From a candidate division WWE3 bacterium RIFOXYB1_FULL_43_24 (lineage in GTDB: Bacteria; Patescibacteriota; WWE3; UBA101185; UBA10185): a DNA stretch of 40,287 nt. Location of the stretch: assembly GCA_001773135.1 (NCBI GenBank), contig MEVX01000015.1, positions 1 through 40,287 on the forward strand. The letters are read 5' to 3'. This document shows, piece by piece, positions 26,473-33,371 of this stretch. Numbering within the stretch: position 1 is the first letter of the stretch; every line of letters starts with the position of its first letter. The notes under the pieces were generated by a model that worked only from the letters and a program-made list of their open reading frames with translations, was not told the origin of the DNA and did not search any database. The translations under genes were made by a program, and so were the position numbers.

Positions 26473-26862
26473 GGGGATGCACAAGGATTTGATTGAGTCC
26501 AATTTCGTGCAGTTGCAAGCAGGGAAGCTGAACCCTTAAATTTAGCAAAACCATAAATGCCGATAAAGAAGCATTTGTAGGCGTGCCAGCAATGGCCGCC
26601 GTAGCAGCTTAATTTATTAACGCTGTGGATCCCGTTGCTTTTGCCCGGAAGGGCTTTCGGGGTCTAATAAATCCGGGAAAAGGTCATATCCGTGGTAGCC
26701 CTACGGATACACCAAGGATGAAAGATCCGAAGATTTTGGCTTGCGTTAGGGCAGAAAAGGTACTTCAAGCACCCGGCTCTATCTAAGATAAGCTTGGATA
26801 CGCTTGTAGAGGCTGTATGAAAAGTTCTCAAGACGGGGGTTCGATTCCCCCCATCTCCACCA
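26473..26862 (+). ncRNA. ssrA: tmRNA (one-piece, CCA encoded)
   Basis: The tRNA-like ends pair: GGGGATG at the 5' end with CATCTCC before ACCA at the 3' end. The T-arm is GGGGG-TTCGATT-CCCCC. The internal reading frame gives a tag ending in VPAMAAVAA and a TAA stop. Read back in frame, the tag begins (S)KTINADKEAF, so the resume codon would be AGC or the following AAA; GCA, the usual choice, is out of frame by one base. The length of 390 nt is normal. It follows smpB. Its last 21 nt recur downstream (see the next entry). Confidence 0.95.
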
Positions 26863-27011
26863 GAAAATTTTTAAGGCTGCTTAATGCAGCCGTAAAATTT
26901 TGTAGGAGTTACGTAGGAGTCGAATGCCACAGCGAACGAAGGTGAGCGAGGCGGGGTCGACGGGCGTGTCAGCAGACACGAACCGGTGACCGATTCCCCC
27001 CATCTCCACCA
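26863..27011 (+). mobile_element. Mini-element downstream of tmRNA ending in a copy of its 3' end
   Basis: A 149-bp unit. The last 21 nt of ssrA (26842-26862, from CGA of the T-loop to CCA) recur exactly at 26991-27011. The unit starts with a hairpin with an A/T-rich outer stem (GGCTGC/GCAGCC, 26875-26891) that can act as a terminator. A second hairpin has a GAAG loop (26932-26947). A third, extended hairpin runs from 26955 to 26991 with loop AGCA and ends in GTGACC just at the copy. Positions 26921-27000 align with 30131-30207 behind tRNA-Arg. There is no ORF. I read it as a non-autonomous insertion at an attachment-like site; an RNA regulatory role is the alternative. Confidence 0.6.
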
Positions 27012-27050
27012 AAAAATATTGAGGTCACCGTGAGGTGGCCATATTTTTTG
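27011..27050. terminator. Bidirectional rho-independent terminator
   Basis: Stem AAAAAATAT (27011-27019) pairs with ATATTTTTT (27041-27049) around GGTCACC/GGTGGCC. It directly follows the second CCA, so it is probably the original ssrA terminator. It would also stop minus-strand transcripts of the glycosyltransferase gene. Confidence 0.75.
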
Positions 27051-27151
27051 TAGAAGTCGAAAGGTGCCGATTACTCCTTTATTTTAGTTTCGATACCAAG
27101 AATCTTCTTCCGTCTGTAATCACTATTTCTGTGTAAACGGCAGAACCTTTT

Positions 27152-28345
27152 TCATTTTCTTAACCATGCCGGATTTTTCAGAAATATAAACCCCGTTCCC
27201 AGCATCACAAGTGTGATTAACCACTCAAGATCGGCGAGGGAGTACCAAGGCAGCACTATGAGAACAAGTAACAAACCGGTGGCTAATAACCAGCGTTTGT
27301 TGTTTAACAAAGTACCTACAATTAATGCAAGAGGGGCTAAATGTACAAGCAGGTCCGTGTGCATTGTGTGCACATTCAATAACGGTAAAAACAAGCAAAC
27401 TAGTCCGAAGAGATGTTCCTGGGAGAAGGATGCCCTTTTTTTATAAATCACTAGCAACGTAAAAACGTTAAGTGCTACAACAGCTCCAATTGCCGCCCAG
27501 GTATTTTGGGCTATTCCCAGCCATTTTTGAACAGAGTAGATAAAGGCGGTTATGTTCGTGTTATTTATAAGGTCAGTTCCGTGGTTCTCGTTCTCACTGC
27601 TAAATAGGTATGGCACGTAGGTTTTGATAAAACTAGTTCCAAAAAGTGCGGTGTTCATAGCTACTAAGAGCAACATAGTAGCTATGAAATGTAGGGCAAA
27701 GGAAACCAGCTGTTTTCTATTTTTTGTTAAGAGAAAAGCAAAGGGCACAAACAGTAGAAAAGTCGGTTTTAGGAAAAGAAATCCCGTAAGCACTCCTGCG
27801 AAACCGGGACGGTTGTGTTTTAAAGCCGTAAAAGCTGAGGCTATTATCAGCAATAACACTCCGTTCGGGTGCCCCCCGATTAATGTCATCCAAAAAGCCA
27901 GGAAAAACGTTGCTATTGTGCTGATCACACAAGTTTTTACAAAGGATCCGCTAAGTAAATAAATAGCAGTAACGATACATACCGAGTTGATAAGGACGAC
28001 AATCCAGAAAGATTTCACAGGGTCTTCTATAGGAAGGAGAGAATACAGCACCGCCGTAATAGGAGGGGTTCTAAAAGCCAATATTCCTGTAACGAGTGTG
28101 GCAGGAACTGTGTTTGAAATGGAACGTTGATAACTTCTTTGCGTTTCGTAGTCGTACAGGTGAGTTATCTTTCCTTCCTGCACAATCCTTGCTCCGGTGA
28201 GGTACATCAGAAAATCAGACGGTTGCTCGGGGTCTTGTAATCTGACATCCGAAAACTGTGCCAGTAGGAAATATACAATACCCCAGGCGACCAAAGGAAA
28301 AATTAAAATATAGAGCACCCAAGGCTTGTTTTTGATTGTCCCCAC
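27152..28345 (-). CDS. GT87-like (DUF2029) membrane glycosyltransferase
   Basis: About 397 residues with around ten hydrophobic helices. The first outside loop carries PSDFLMYLTGARIVQEGKIT and LYDYETQ, then FRTPPITAVLYSLLP, the order seen in polyprenyl-phosphate-mannose-dependent GT87 enzymes (catalytic Asp in the first loop). It would add sugar to a lipid-linked or surface glycan at the membrane. The in-frame ATG at 28363 lies upstream of a TATAAT (28357-28352). That box ends 6 nt before the in-frame GTG at 28345, so I favour a leaderless GTG start; the ATG remains possible. The 108-nt spacer to the terminator shows no other gene. Confidence 0.75.
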   Translation of the reverse strand: MGTIKNKPWVLYILIFPLVAWGIVYFLLAQFSDVRLQDPEQPSDFLMYLTGARIVQEGKITHLYDYETQRSYQRSISNTVPATLVTGILAFRTPPITAVLYSLLPIEDPVKSFWIVVLINSVCIVTAIYLLSGSFVKTCVISTIATFFLAFWMTLIGGHPNGVLLLIIASAFTALKHNRPGFAGVLTGFLFLKPTFLLFVPFAFLLTKNRKQLVSFALHFIATMLLLVAMNTALFGTSFIKTYVPYLFSSENENHGTDLINNTNITAFIYSVQKWLGIAQNTWAAIGAVVALNVFTLLVIYKKRASFSQEHLFGLVCLFLPLLNVHTMHTDLLVHLAPLALIVGTLLNNKRWLLATGLLLVLIVLPWYSLADLEWLITLVMLGTGFIFLKNPAWLRK

Positions 28346-28503
28346 CTTAGGATTATAGCTCATTCTATTGTCGCTAGAGAAAGGGGGGTTTCAAAATGCC
28401 GGGGAAGCCCTATTATTACTACAGGGTCCAGATATATATAAGCTATGGGGTATAGGCGTCCAAAGAGTTGATCTGGCAATATAATATCTATTGTGGATAA
28501 CAT

Positions 28504-29232
28504 ATGGAAAACATTCTGAAATACTTATTTCCTCCAAAATGCATATTTTGCGGCGTTCAGGGGGATATTTTTTGCGAAACGTGCCTGGCCGAGTGTTCTT
28601 TGCTAACCTCCCAATATTGCCTGGTTTGTGATTTACCTTCAGAAAACGGGAACACCCACGAGAGGTGTCTAAAAAGGTTCGGGGGATTGGCTCCGGCCCG
28701 GCTCCTCTGTGCTTACTCTTACTCGGGGAAAGTCAGGGATTGTATTAAATTTTCCAAATATGGGGCAAGACAATTTCTGAGTCTAAGGAAGCTATGTATG
28801 GAGGCTACTTCTGTTTGTGCCGAGATATGGGGAAGTGTGGCCGCAGATTTATGTTTACCCATACCGTCCAGTCCGAAGAAGCTTTCATATAGGGGATTTA
28901 ATCAGGCTAACATGGTAGCGGAGGAAGTCTCGAGAAGTTTCAAAATCCCTTTAAGGAAAGATCTTTTGGTGAGAAGTAGAAATACCGAGGCTCAGCATAC
29001 TCAAAGTAGGGAAGGTAGGCGTGAAAATGTTAAGGGTTCGTTTGCTGTGACTGACAGGCGTGAACTTGCGGGCAGAAAAATTTTACTGGTTGACGACATA
29101 AGCACAACCGGAGCCACTTTTTTGGAATCAGCTAGGGTTTTAAACGAAGCGGGGGCGGCGGAAGTTCAGTGTTTTGCCCTAAGTAAACGCGAAAAAGTTT
29201 GTTATAATAGTCCGGCGTATGCTCGAGCATAG
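28504..29232 (+). CDS. comF: ComF family phosphoribosyltransferase-like protein
   Basis: 242 residues. The N-terminal zinc knuckles CIFCG...CETC and CLVCD...C come first. A type I PRTase fold follows, with the PRPP-binding loop ILLVDDISTTGAT near residues 194-206 and SYRGFNQANMVAEEVS, the hallmark ComF motif. ComF is needed for DNA uptake in naturally competent bacteria, although its reaction is unsettled. In this lineage it may support import of environmental DNA. A TATAAT at 28480-28485 would give a leader of about 11 nt. Its 3' end holds the promoter of the following tRNA-Ser. Confidence 0.92.
   Translation: MENILKYLFPPKCIFCGVQGDIFCETCLAECSLLTSQYCLVCDLPSENGNTHERCLKRFGGLAPARLLCAYSYSGKVRDCIKFSKYGARQFLSLRKLCMEATSVCAEIWGSVAADLCLPIPSSPKKLSYRGFNQANMVAEEVSRSFKIPLRKDLLVRSRNTEAQHTQSREGRRENVKGSFAVTDRRELAGRKILLVDDISTTGATFLESARVLNEAGAAEVQCFALSKREKVCYNSPAYARA
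29203..29208 (+). promoter_or_regulatory. -10 box (TATAAT) of tRNA-Ser(GCT) inside comF
   Basis: TATAAT lies in the last codons of comF, 31 nt before the tRNA. No good -35 is seen. It allows the tRNA to be transcribed independently of comF. Confidence 0.5.
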
Positions 29233-29239
29233 TGGCCGC

Positions 29240-29327
29240 GGAGGGTTGGCAGAGCGGTAATGCAGCGGCTTGCTAAGCCGTGACGGTTAATTGCCGTCCA
29301 CAGGTTCGAATCCTGTACCCTCCGCCA
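29240..29327 (+). tRNA. tRNA-Ser(GCT)
   Basis: The acceptor stem GGAGGGT pairs with ACCCTCC, discriminator G, CCA encoded. The anticodon loop TTGCTAA gives GCT (AGC/AGU codons). It has a long variable arm and T-loop GGTTCGAAT. It lies 7 nt after comF. No second 3'-end copy is found downstream. Confidence 0.95.
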
Positions 29328-29403
29328 GAAATTAAACTTTCCTAACAGTAGCAGAATACCCAATTTTATTGCGTTCTATCGGTAAAAAAACTATTATTGA
29401 ACT

Positions 29404-29985
29404 ATGCAAATACCCTACTCAAAAATATTGGACTTTTTCGGAATATCTAACGAAAAACCTTCCGATACTAAAAGACCTGACGGTTTCGACCCTCAAACTC
29501 TTGGGCCGAAAGAAGTGTATGTTGTGTGGGACTCTGTGGTTAAGGCAGAAATAAAGGAGATGAACAAGAGATTTTCGAGGACCTTTATAATTATCGCCGT
29601 CGTAATAGCTTTACTGCTGGTAGTTATGCAGGAATTTGGGTTAATTTTTGTTGTAGCAAGCTTAATCTTTTTTGTACTCTCGTTAAACAGACTTCCTGAA
29701 CACACTATTCACGTCGAGGTCTCGAGCCACGGTATTAAGTATGGTGACACTATGTACTATTGGCACGAACTCAAACAGTTTTTCTTTAAAGAGGTCGCCG
29801 GTGCGGAGGTAATGATGGTTGACACCTACACATATCTCCCGGGCAGGTTGTTTTTTAGCTTTAATGAAAGTGACAAGTTTAAAATTAAGGAGTCCTTGGA
29901 CAAGCACATAAATTTTGTTTCTGTGGCTCCGATGTCTTTTCTCGATAAGTTTTTCGAGAACGTTAAAAGCAAATTTAATATATAA
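29404..29985 (+). CDS. Two-helix membrane protein with PH-like C-terminal domain
   Basis: 193 residues. A soluble N-terminus of about 55 residues (DGFDPQTLGPKEVYVVWDS) precedes two helices at about 59-75 and 78-95. The C-terminal part has alternating strands (HTIHVEVSSHGIKYGDTMYYW, LKQFFFKEVAG) and a closing helix, which resembles a bacterial PH domain. I do not recognise a named family. TATTAT at 29392-29397 ends exactly 6 nt before the ATG, with no Shine-Dalgarno. It stands between two tRNA genes, and its function is unknown. Confidence 0.7.
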   Translation: MQIPYSKILDFFGISNEKPSDTKRPDGFDPQTLGPKEVYVVWDSVVKAEIKEMNKRFSRTFIIIAVVIALLLVVMQEFGLIFVVASLIFFVLSLNRLPEHTIHVEVSSHGIKYGDTMYYWHELKQFFFKEVAGAEVMMVDTYTYLPGRLFFSFNESDKFKIKESLDKHINFVSVAPMSFLDKFFENVKSKFNI

Positions 29986-30000
29986 TCACCCTGTAAATAG

Positions 30001-30076
30001 GCACCCGTAGTTCAGAGGATAGAACGCAGCGTTGCGGACGCTGAAGTCGGGGGTTCGAGTCCCTCCGGGTGCGCCA
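30001..30076 (+). tRNA. tRNA-Arg(GCG)
   Basis: Acceptor GCACCCG/CGGGTGC, discriminator G, CCA encoded. The anticodon loop TTGCGGA gives GCG (CGC/CGU). T-arm GGGGG-TTCGAGT-CCCTC. The last 21 nt plus TG recur exactly at 30198-30220. Confidence 0.95.
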
Positions 30077-30220
30077 TGTGAGCGGCGGTCATCGGAGATG
30101 GCCGACGGTCACATGGTACTAATGGGACGAGAATGGCGCAGGCACGACGGTGCCGAGCCGGGGCCGAGCGGATCGCCAGCAGGCGAGAACGCGTGACCGA
30201 GTCCCTCCGGGTGCGCCATG
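30077..30220 (+). mobile_element. Mini-element downstream of tRNA-Arg(GCG) ending in a copy of its 3' end
   Basis: The 23 nt at 30056-30078 (T-loop CGA to CCA plus TG) recur at 30198-30220, a 142-bp period. The first hairpin includes the tRNA's own CCA (CCATGTGA 30074-30081 with TCACATGG 30109-30116), with an inner stem GGTCATC/GATGGCC. A second hairpin, GGCAC-GACG-GTGCC, lies at 30141-30154. The third runs 30162-30198 with loop AGCA (30178-30181) and ends in GTGACC at the copy. It is visibly more GC-rich than its surroundings. It is homologous to the unit behind tmRNA, with compensatory stem changes. The apparent ORF on the minus strand is not a gene. Confidence 0.6.
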
Positions 30221-30287
30221 AATTTCGGAAATAGTCGTCGCGCTGTTTATTCCCAAACCAACCCAATTGCCTTAAACTAATGAATAC

Positions 30288-31994
30288 ATGAATATTTTTG
30301 CCGAACTAAGCTTGGTACTTGTTGTAGCTGCCGTTTTATCCGGAATAATGAGAATACTCAAGCAGCCCCTGGTTGTAGGTTATGTTTTGACAGGACTTTT
30401 GGTTGGCCCGCATATGCTGGGTTTCGTTAAGACAGGAGAAGAGATGTCGATTTTTTCCGAAATGGGAATAGCGATCCTATTGTTTATTGTCGGACTCCAT
30501 CTTAATCCAAAGGAACTCAAACATTTTGGCAGTGCTTCAATACTAATCGGTCTTTTCCAAATTCTTTTCACAACACTATTCGGATTTCTGATATCCCAAT
30601 TTTTAAATTTTTCAATTACGGAAAGTTTATATATTGGGTTGGCCTTATCTTTTAGTAGCACTATCGTTGTTTTAAAATTTCTTTCCGACAAAAAAGATCT
30701 GGAAAAGTTGTACGGCCGCCTTGCAATAGGCGCTCTTCTTTTAGAAGACGTCGCTGCAGCCTTGGCTTTGGTTGCAGTTTCGGGAATTGCGGGGGGTGAC
30801 GCCGGAACAGCATCATTTCTACTTCTTGTAATCAAAGGCCTCGCTTTGTTGTTGGTGGTTTCGCTTGTAAGCTACTATGTTCTTCCGAAGCTTGCTCCCT
30901 TTTTTGCGCGTTCGCAGGAGTACCTGTTTTTATTTGCCCTGGCGTGGGGGTTTGGTTTTGCAACACTTTTTGGTTTATTAGGATTTTCGGTTGAGATCGG
31001 AGCTCTGATCGCAGGAGTTTCCCTTTCGATTTTGCCTTACAGTGCGGAAATAAGTTCACGACTCAAGCCGCTTAGAGATTTTTTTATCGTCATGTTTTTT
31101 ATCTTTTTGGGTTTTCAAATTTCGTTCGACAGCATTTCAAAAATGTTAGTTCCTCTGGGGATTTTCACCGCATACGTCTTCTTTATCAAACCTCTCGTGT
31201 TTGCCGTGTGGACCGAAATTCTAGGTTATTCAAAAAAAACAGCATTTCTTGTTGGTACTAGTCTTGGGCAGATAAGCGAATTTTCCCTGATATTTGTACT
31301 GTTGGGTTTTAAAGTCGGGCATGTGTCGGAAGATGTTGTAAGCCTGATAACTGTATTAGGTTTCGTAAGCATAGCTCTATCTTCATACCTTATTGCATAC
31401 GCCGAAAAAGTTTACCCGGTGTTTATACCTTTGTTGAGAATCTTTGAGAGGAAAGTGCCCAACAATGAAGTAGATTCTACAAAAATATATGATACAGTTT
31501 TGTTCGGTTGTAACAGAGCCGGATACGATTTTATAAAAATCTTCAAGGAATTCGGTACTCAGTTTCTAGCTGTGGATTTTGATCCGGATATCATCAAAGA
31601 ACTTACAACAAAAGGGATTAACTGCATCTATGGGGATGCAGAGGATGCGGAATTTCTTGAGGAAATATCAATAGAAAAGGCAAAGATTGTAATATCCACA
31701 ATCCCGGAATTCGAAACCAACAATTACTTGTTGGAAAAAATTCGCGCGGTGAACGAAAACTCTCTTGTTCTGTTGCTTTCTTATAACATCGACGACGCGA
31801 TAAAACTTTATGAAAACGGCGCTACTTACGTAATTTTGCCTCATTTTGTCGGCGGGGAATTTGCAGTAAAAATCATTAGCGACGCTGGTTTTGATGTACA
31901 AAAGCTTGGGGTAAAGCGGGGGGAACACGTGGCATACCTAAGAGAGAGAAGAGCATTAGGCCACGCGCACCCTGTTTGGAATCACAACAAGTAG
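30288..31994 (+). CDS. Kef-type cation/proton antiporter with TrkA-N domain
   Basis: 568 residues. About twelve helices of the CPA2 Na+/H+ exchanger fold come first (PLVVGYVLTGLLVGPHMLG; EMGIAILLFIVGLHL; LSFSSTIVVLKFLSDK, with family motif GLHL and SS-T). From about residue 400 there is a cytoplasmic RCK/TrkA-N domain: DTVLFGCNRAGYDFIKIF is the Rossmann glycine loop, and LAVDFDPDIIKEL and GDAEDAEFLEEI complete it. It probably exchanges K+ or Na+ for H+ under nucleotide control. TAAACT at 30273-30278 lies 9 nt before the ATG. It is complete, with no frameshift. Confidence 0.92.
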   Translation: MNIFAELSLVLVVAAVLSGIMRILKQPLVVGYVLTGLLVGPHMLGFVKTGEEMSIFSEMGIAILLFIVGLHLNPKELKHFGSASILIGLFQILFTTLFGFLISQFLNFSITESLYIGLALSFSSTIVVLKFLSDKKDLEKLYGRLAIGALLLEDVAAALALVAVSGIAGGDAGTASFLLLVIKGLALLLVVSLVSYYVLPKLAPFFARSQEYLFLFALAWGFGFATLFGLLGFSVEIGALIAGVSLSILPYSAEISSRLKPLRDFFIVMFFIFLGFQISFDSISKMLVPLGIFTAYVFFIKPLVFAVWTEILGYSKKTAFLVGTSLGQISEFSLIFVLLGFKVGHVSEDVVSLITVLGFVSIALSSYLIAYAEKVYPVFIPLLRIFERKVPNNEVDSTKIYDTVLFGCNRAGYDFIKIFKEFGTQFLAVDFDPDIIKELTTKGINCIYGDAEDAEFLEEISIEKAKIVISTIPEFETNNYLLEKIRAVNENSLVLLLSYNIDDAIKLYENGATYVILPHFVGGEFAVKIISDAGFDVQKLGVKRGEHVAYLRERRALGHAHPVWNHNK

Positions 31995-32058
31995 AGTTGG
32001 ATTTTCCGGCGGTATAAGGTACTATTGGCACGTTGCTTCAGTTGTTTTAGCTGCACGG

Positions 32059-32134
32059 GGGCCGTTAGCTCAGTTGGTAGAGCGCCGCATTCGCATTGCG
32101 GAGATCAGCGGTTCGACTCCGCTACGGTCCACCA
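32059..32134 (+). tRNA. tRNA-Ala(CGC)
   Basis: Acceptor GGGCCGT/ACGGTCC with discriminator A and encoded CCA. The anticodon stem-loop CCGCA-TTCGCAT-TGCGG gives CGC (GCG codon). D-arm GCTC...GAGC; T-arm AGCGG-TTCGACT-CCGCT. It converges with the alkyltransferase-like gene 11 nt away. No second 3'-end copy. Confidence 0.95.
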
Positions 32135-32145
32135 GAAAAAGTAGG

Positions 32146-32454
32146 TCAGACAAAATAAGCTTTGGAGACACTAAAATCTTCCCCAACGTTAATCCCGTCC
32201 TCTTCCAACAGTCTTTTCTGTTCTAGTGCCGGGATTTCGTTGTGCTTTATACTTATGTAACCTTTTGTATTGATAATTCTCCACCAGGGGGTATCTTCTT
32301 CATCTCCCCAGCGGTTGAGTATCCACCCGACTTCTCTTGCCCCTCCGGGTTTTCCTGCAAAAAGGGCGATCTGACCGTAGCTTGCAACCCGGCCTTTTGG
32401 GATTTTCCGCACTTCGTGTAACACCTTGTCTTTAAAGCTCGTTTGTGCCTCCAT
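32146..32454 (-). CDS. Alkyltransferase-like protein (ATL), Trp in place of the catalytic Cys
   Basis: 102 residues, only the DNA-binding half of O6-alkylguanine-DNA alkyltransferase. The helix-turn-helix with the Arg finger is in GGAREVGWIL (R40), and GRVASYGQIA is the family's recognition segment. The active-site PCHR reads PWWR, with W57 where the alkyl-accepting Cys should be, so it cannot repair DNA itself. ATL proteins such as S. pombe Atl1 and E. coli YbaZ bind O6-alkylguanine and hand it to nucleotide excision repair. TAGAAT (32469-32464) lies 9 nt before the ATG. AlkD is encoded about 0.9 kb away. Confidence 0.9.
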   Translation of the reverse strand: MEAQTSFKDKVLHEVRKIPKGRVASYGQIALFAGKPGGAREVGWILNRWGDEEDTPWWRIINTKGYISIKHNEIPALEQKRLLEEDGINVGEDFSVSKAYFV

Positions 32455-32496
32455 GATGCCTTTATTCTACCAATGCTGTATACTTTATTCGACTTT

Positions 32497-32587
32497 GGAG
32501 GGATACCGAAGTGGTCATACCGGGCTGGTCTCGAAAACCAAGCGTGGGGCAACTCACACGTGGGTTCGAATCCCACTCCCTCCGCCA
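32497..32587 (+). tRNA. tRNA-Ser(CGA)
   Basis: Acceptor GGAGGGA/TCCCTCC, discriminator G, encoded CCA. The anticodon loop CTCGAAA gives CGA (UCG codon). Long variable arm; T-arm GTGGG-TTCGAAT-CCCAC. The last 13 nt plus GC recur at 32712-32726. Confidence 0.94.
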
Positions 32588-32726
32588 GCAAAAAGTGGCC
32601 GGCGTTTACCGCCGGATATTTTTTGCTTGAGGGAAGTTGATTGAACAGCGGAGCAGGTTCGAATAACACTATTATGCGAGTGTAACGAGCAGAATTGCTT
32701 TGCGGAGCAAAACTCCCTCCGCCAGC
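32588..32726 (+). mobile_element. Mini-element downstream of tRNA-Ser(CGA) ending in a copy of its 3' end
   Basis: The 15 nt at 32575-32589 recur at 32712-32726, a 137-bp period. Like the unit behind tmRNA, it opens with a terminator-like hairpin right after CCA (GCAAAAA...CCGGCG/CGCCGG...TTTTTTGC, 32588-32626). It contains a T-loop-like GGTTCGAAT at 32657-32665 and a small hairpin TTGCT/AGCAA just before the copy. Sequence similarity to the other two units is weak (ACAGCG, GTGT..AGCAGA), so shared origin is inferred mainly from layout. Confidence 0.5.
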
Positions 32727-32757
32727 CCCTGGCCAACCCCACCAGGGCTTTATTTTT
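32725..32757 (+). terminator. Rho-independent terminator after the second tRNA-Ser 3' end
   Basis: CCCTGG (32727-32732 with one bulged C) pairs with CCAGGG (32742-32747), followed by CTTTATTTTT. It follows the second CCA, so it is probably the original terminator of the tRNA-Ser(CGA) gene. Confidence 0.7.
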
Positions 32758-32824
32758 CCCATATTACTGATACAATCCACAGCTAAGAACGCAAATACCC
32801 TGAATTCTATTGAAGGAGAGAGAG

Positions 32825-33331
32825 ATGGATATCAAGGCTATTGCAAAGGAGGCAATTTTTAAAGGACCTGTTACTGCGGTATACCAACCAAAGGTAGTTC
32901 GCCCTCTGTGCGCGTCAGCTTACTATAAACACAGTAGAGGGTGTCCGAATTTAGGAGTTAAGTTAGGTTGCCCTCCCCGCGCACTCTTGTTCGCCAAAGT
33001 TTTCGATCCCGAAGTCTACGTCGCCGCGATTAGGTTTGACTTCAGAGGGTACGTGGAGGAAAAAAGGTACGAGCATCCGGACTGGACACTTCGTGCTTTA
33101 GAGAATCCGAGGCATTGGCAAGGCCACGTTCGTAGTATTCTGAGGGACTTGTGTCTGGAGAAGTGTAAAGATTTTCCGGGCTATGTTACTCTCACGAACG
33201 CTGAAGCAATGGGTGTAAATCTCACTGAAACTTGCAGCAGGGTGGGAATAATCCTTGAGTGGCCTCCGAGACAATCTGTATACCAGGTGTCGCTTCTTGC
33301 GAAACCAAAGAAATGCCCCCAAAACGGTTGA
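32825..33331 (+). CDS. DUF2284-like Cys-rich putative metal-binding protein
   Basis: 168 residues. Cys29, Cys40 and Cys49 occur in CASAYYKHSRGCPNLGVKLGCPP, and further Cys in LCLEKCKDF and ETCSRVG. The CPP after a Cys cluster and NAEAMGVNLTETCSRVGI near the end resemble the DUF2284 predicted metal-binding family, which suggests an Fe-S or zinc site. A TTG at 32810 is also in frame, but the ATG at 32825 has a clear GAAGGAG ribosome site 6 nt upstream. It is therefore one of the few Shine-Dalgarno genes here. Its stop lies inside the following terminator hairpin. The function is unknown. Confidence 0.65.
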   Translation: MDIKAIAKEAIFKGPVTAVYQPKVVRPLCASAYYKHSRGCPNLGVKLGCPPRALLFAKVFDPEVYVAAIRFDFRGYVEEKRYEHPDWTLRALENPRHWQGHVRSILRDLCLEKCKDFPGYVTLTNAEAMGVNLTETCSRVGIILEWPPRQSVYQVSLLAKPKKCPQNG

Positions 33332-33356
33332 AATAATCGTCCGGGGGCTTTGTTTT
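33315..33356 (+). terminator. Rho-independent terminator
   Basis: GCCCCC (33315-33320) pairs with GGGGGC (33343-33348), followed by TTTGTTTT. The stop codon of the DUF2284-like gene is in the loop. Confidence 0.75.
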
Positions 33357-33371
33357 GATAAAATTAAAATT

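Noticed and set aside
26480-26870. Short ORF in the tmRNA reading ATGCCGATAAAG
   Set aside because: It is out of frame with the tag that ends in AAVAA. The RNA gene explains the region.
26863-27011. CRISPR array or ordinary tandem repeat
   Set aside because: Each repeat occurs only twice per locus, differs between loci and always equals the adjacent RNA gene's own 3' end.
26863-27011. Group II or group I intron
   Set aside because: The unit is far too short, shows no catalytic domain V-like motif, and the RNA gene is left intact upstream.
30012-30266. An 84-codon minus-strand ORF containing a HPEGLEPPTSAS-like string
   Set aside because: It is the reverse strand of tRNA-Arg and its downstream repeat unit; this string is a familiar false protein made from tRNA genes.
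32253-32780. ORFs on both strands across tRNA-Ser(CGA)
   Set aside because: They cover a tRNA, two terminators and the repeat unit. They have no ribosome site and no family resemblance.
33255-33371. N-terminal extension of AlkD by 39 residues
   Set aside because: It overlaps the previous gene and a rho-independent terminator. The promoter box lies just before the later ATG.
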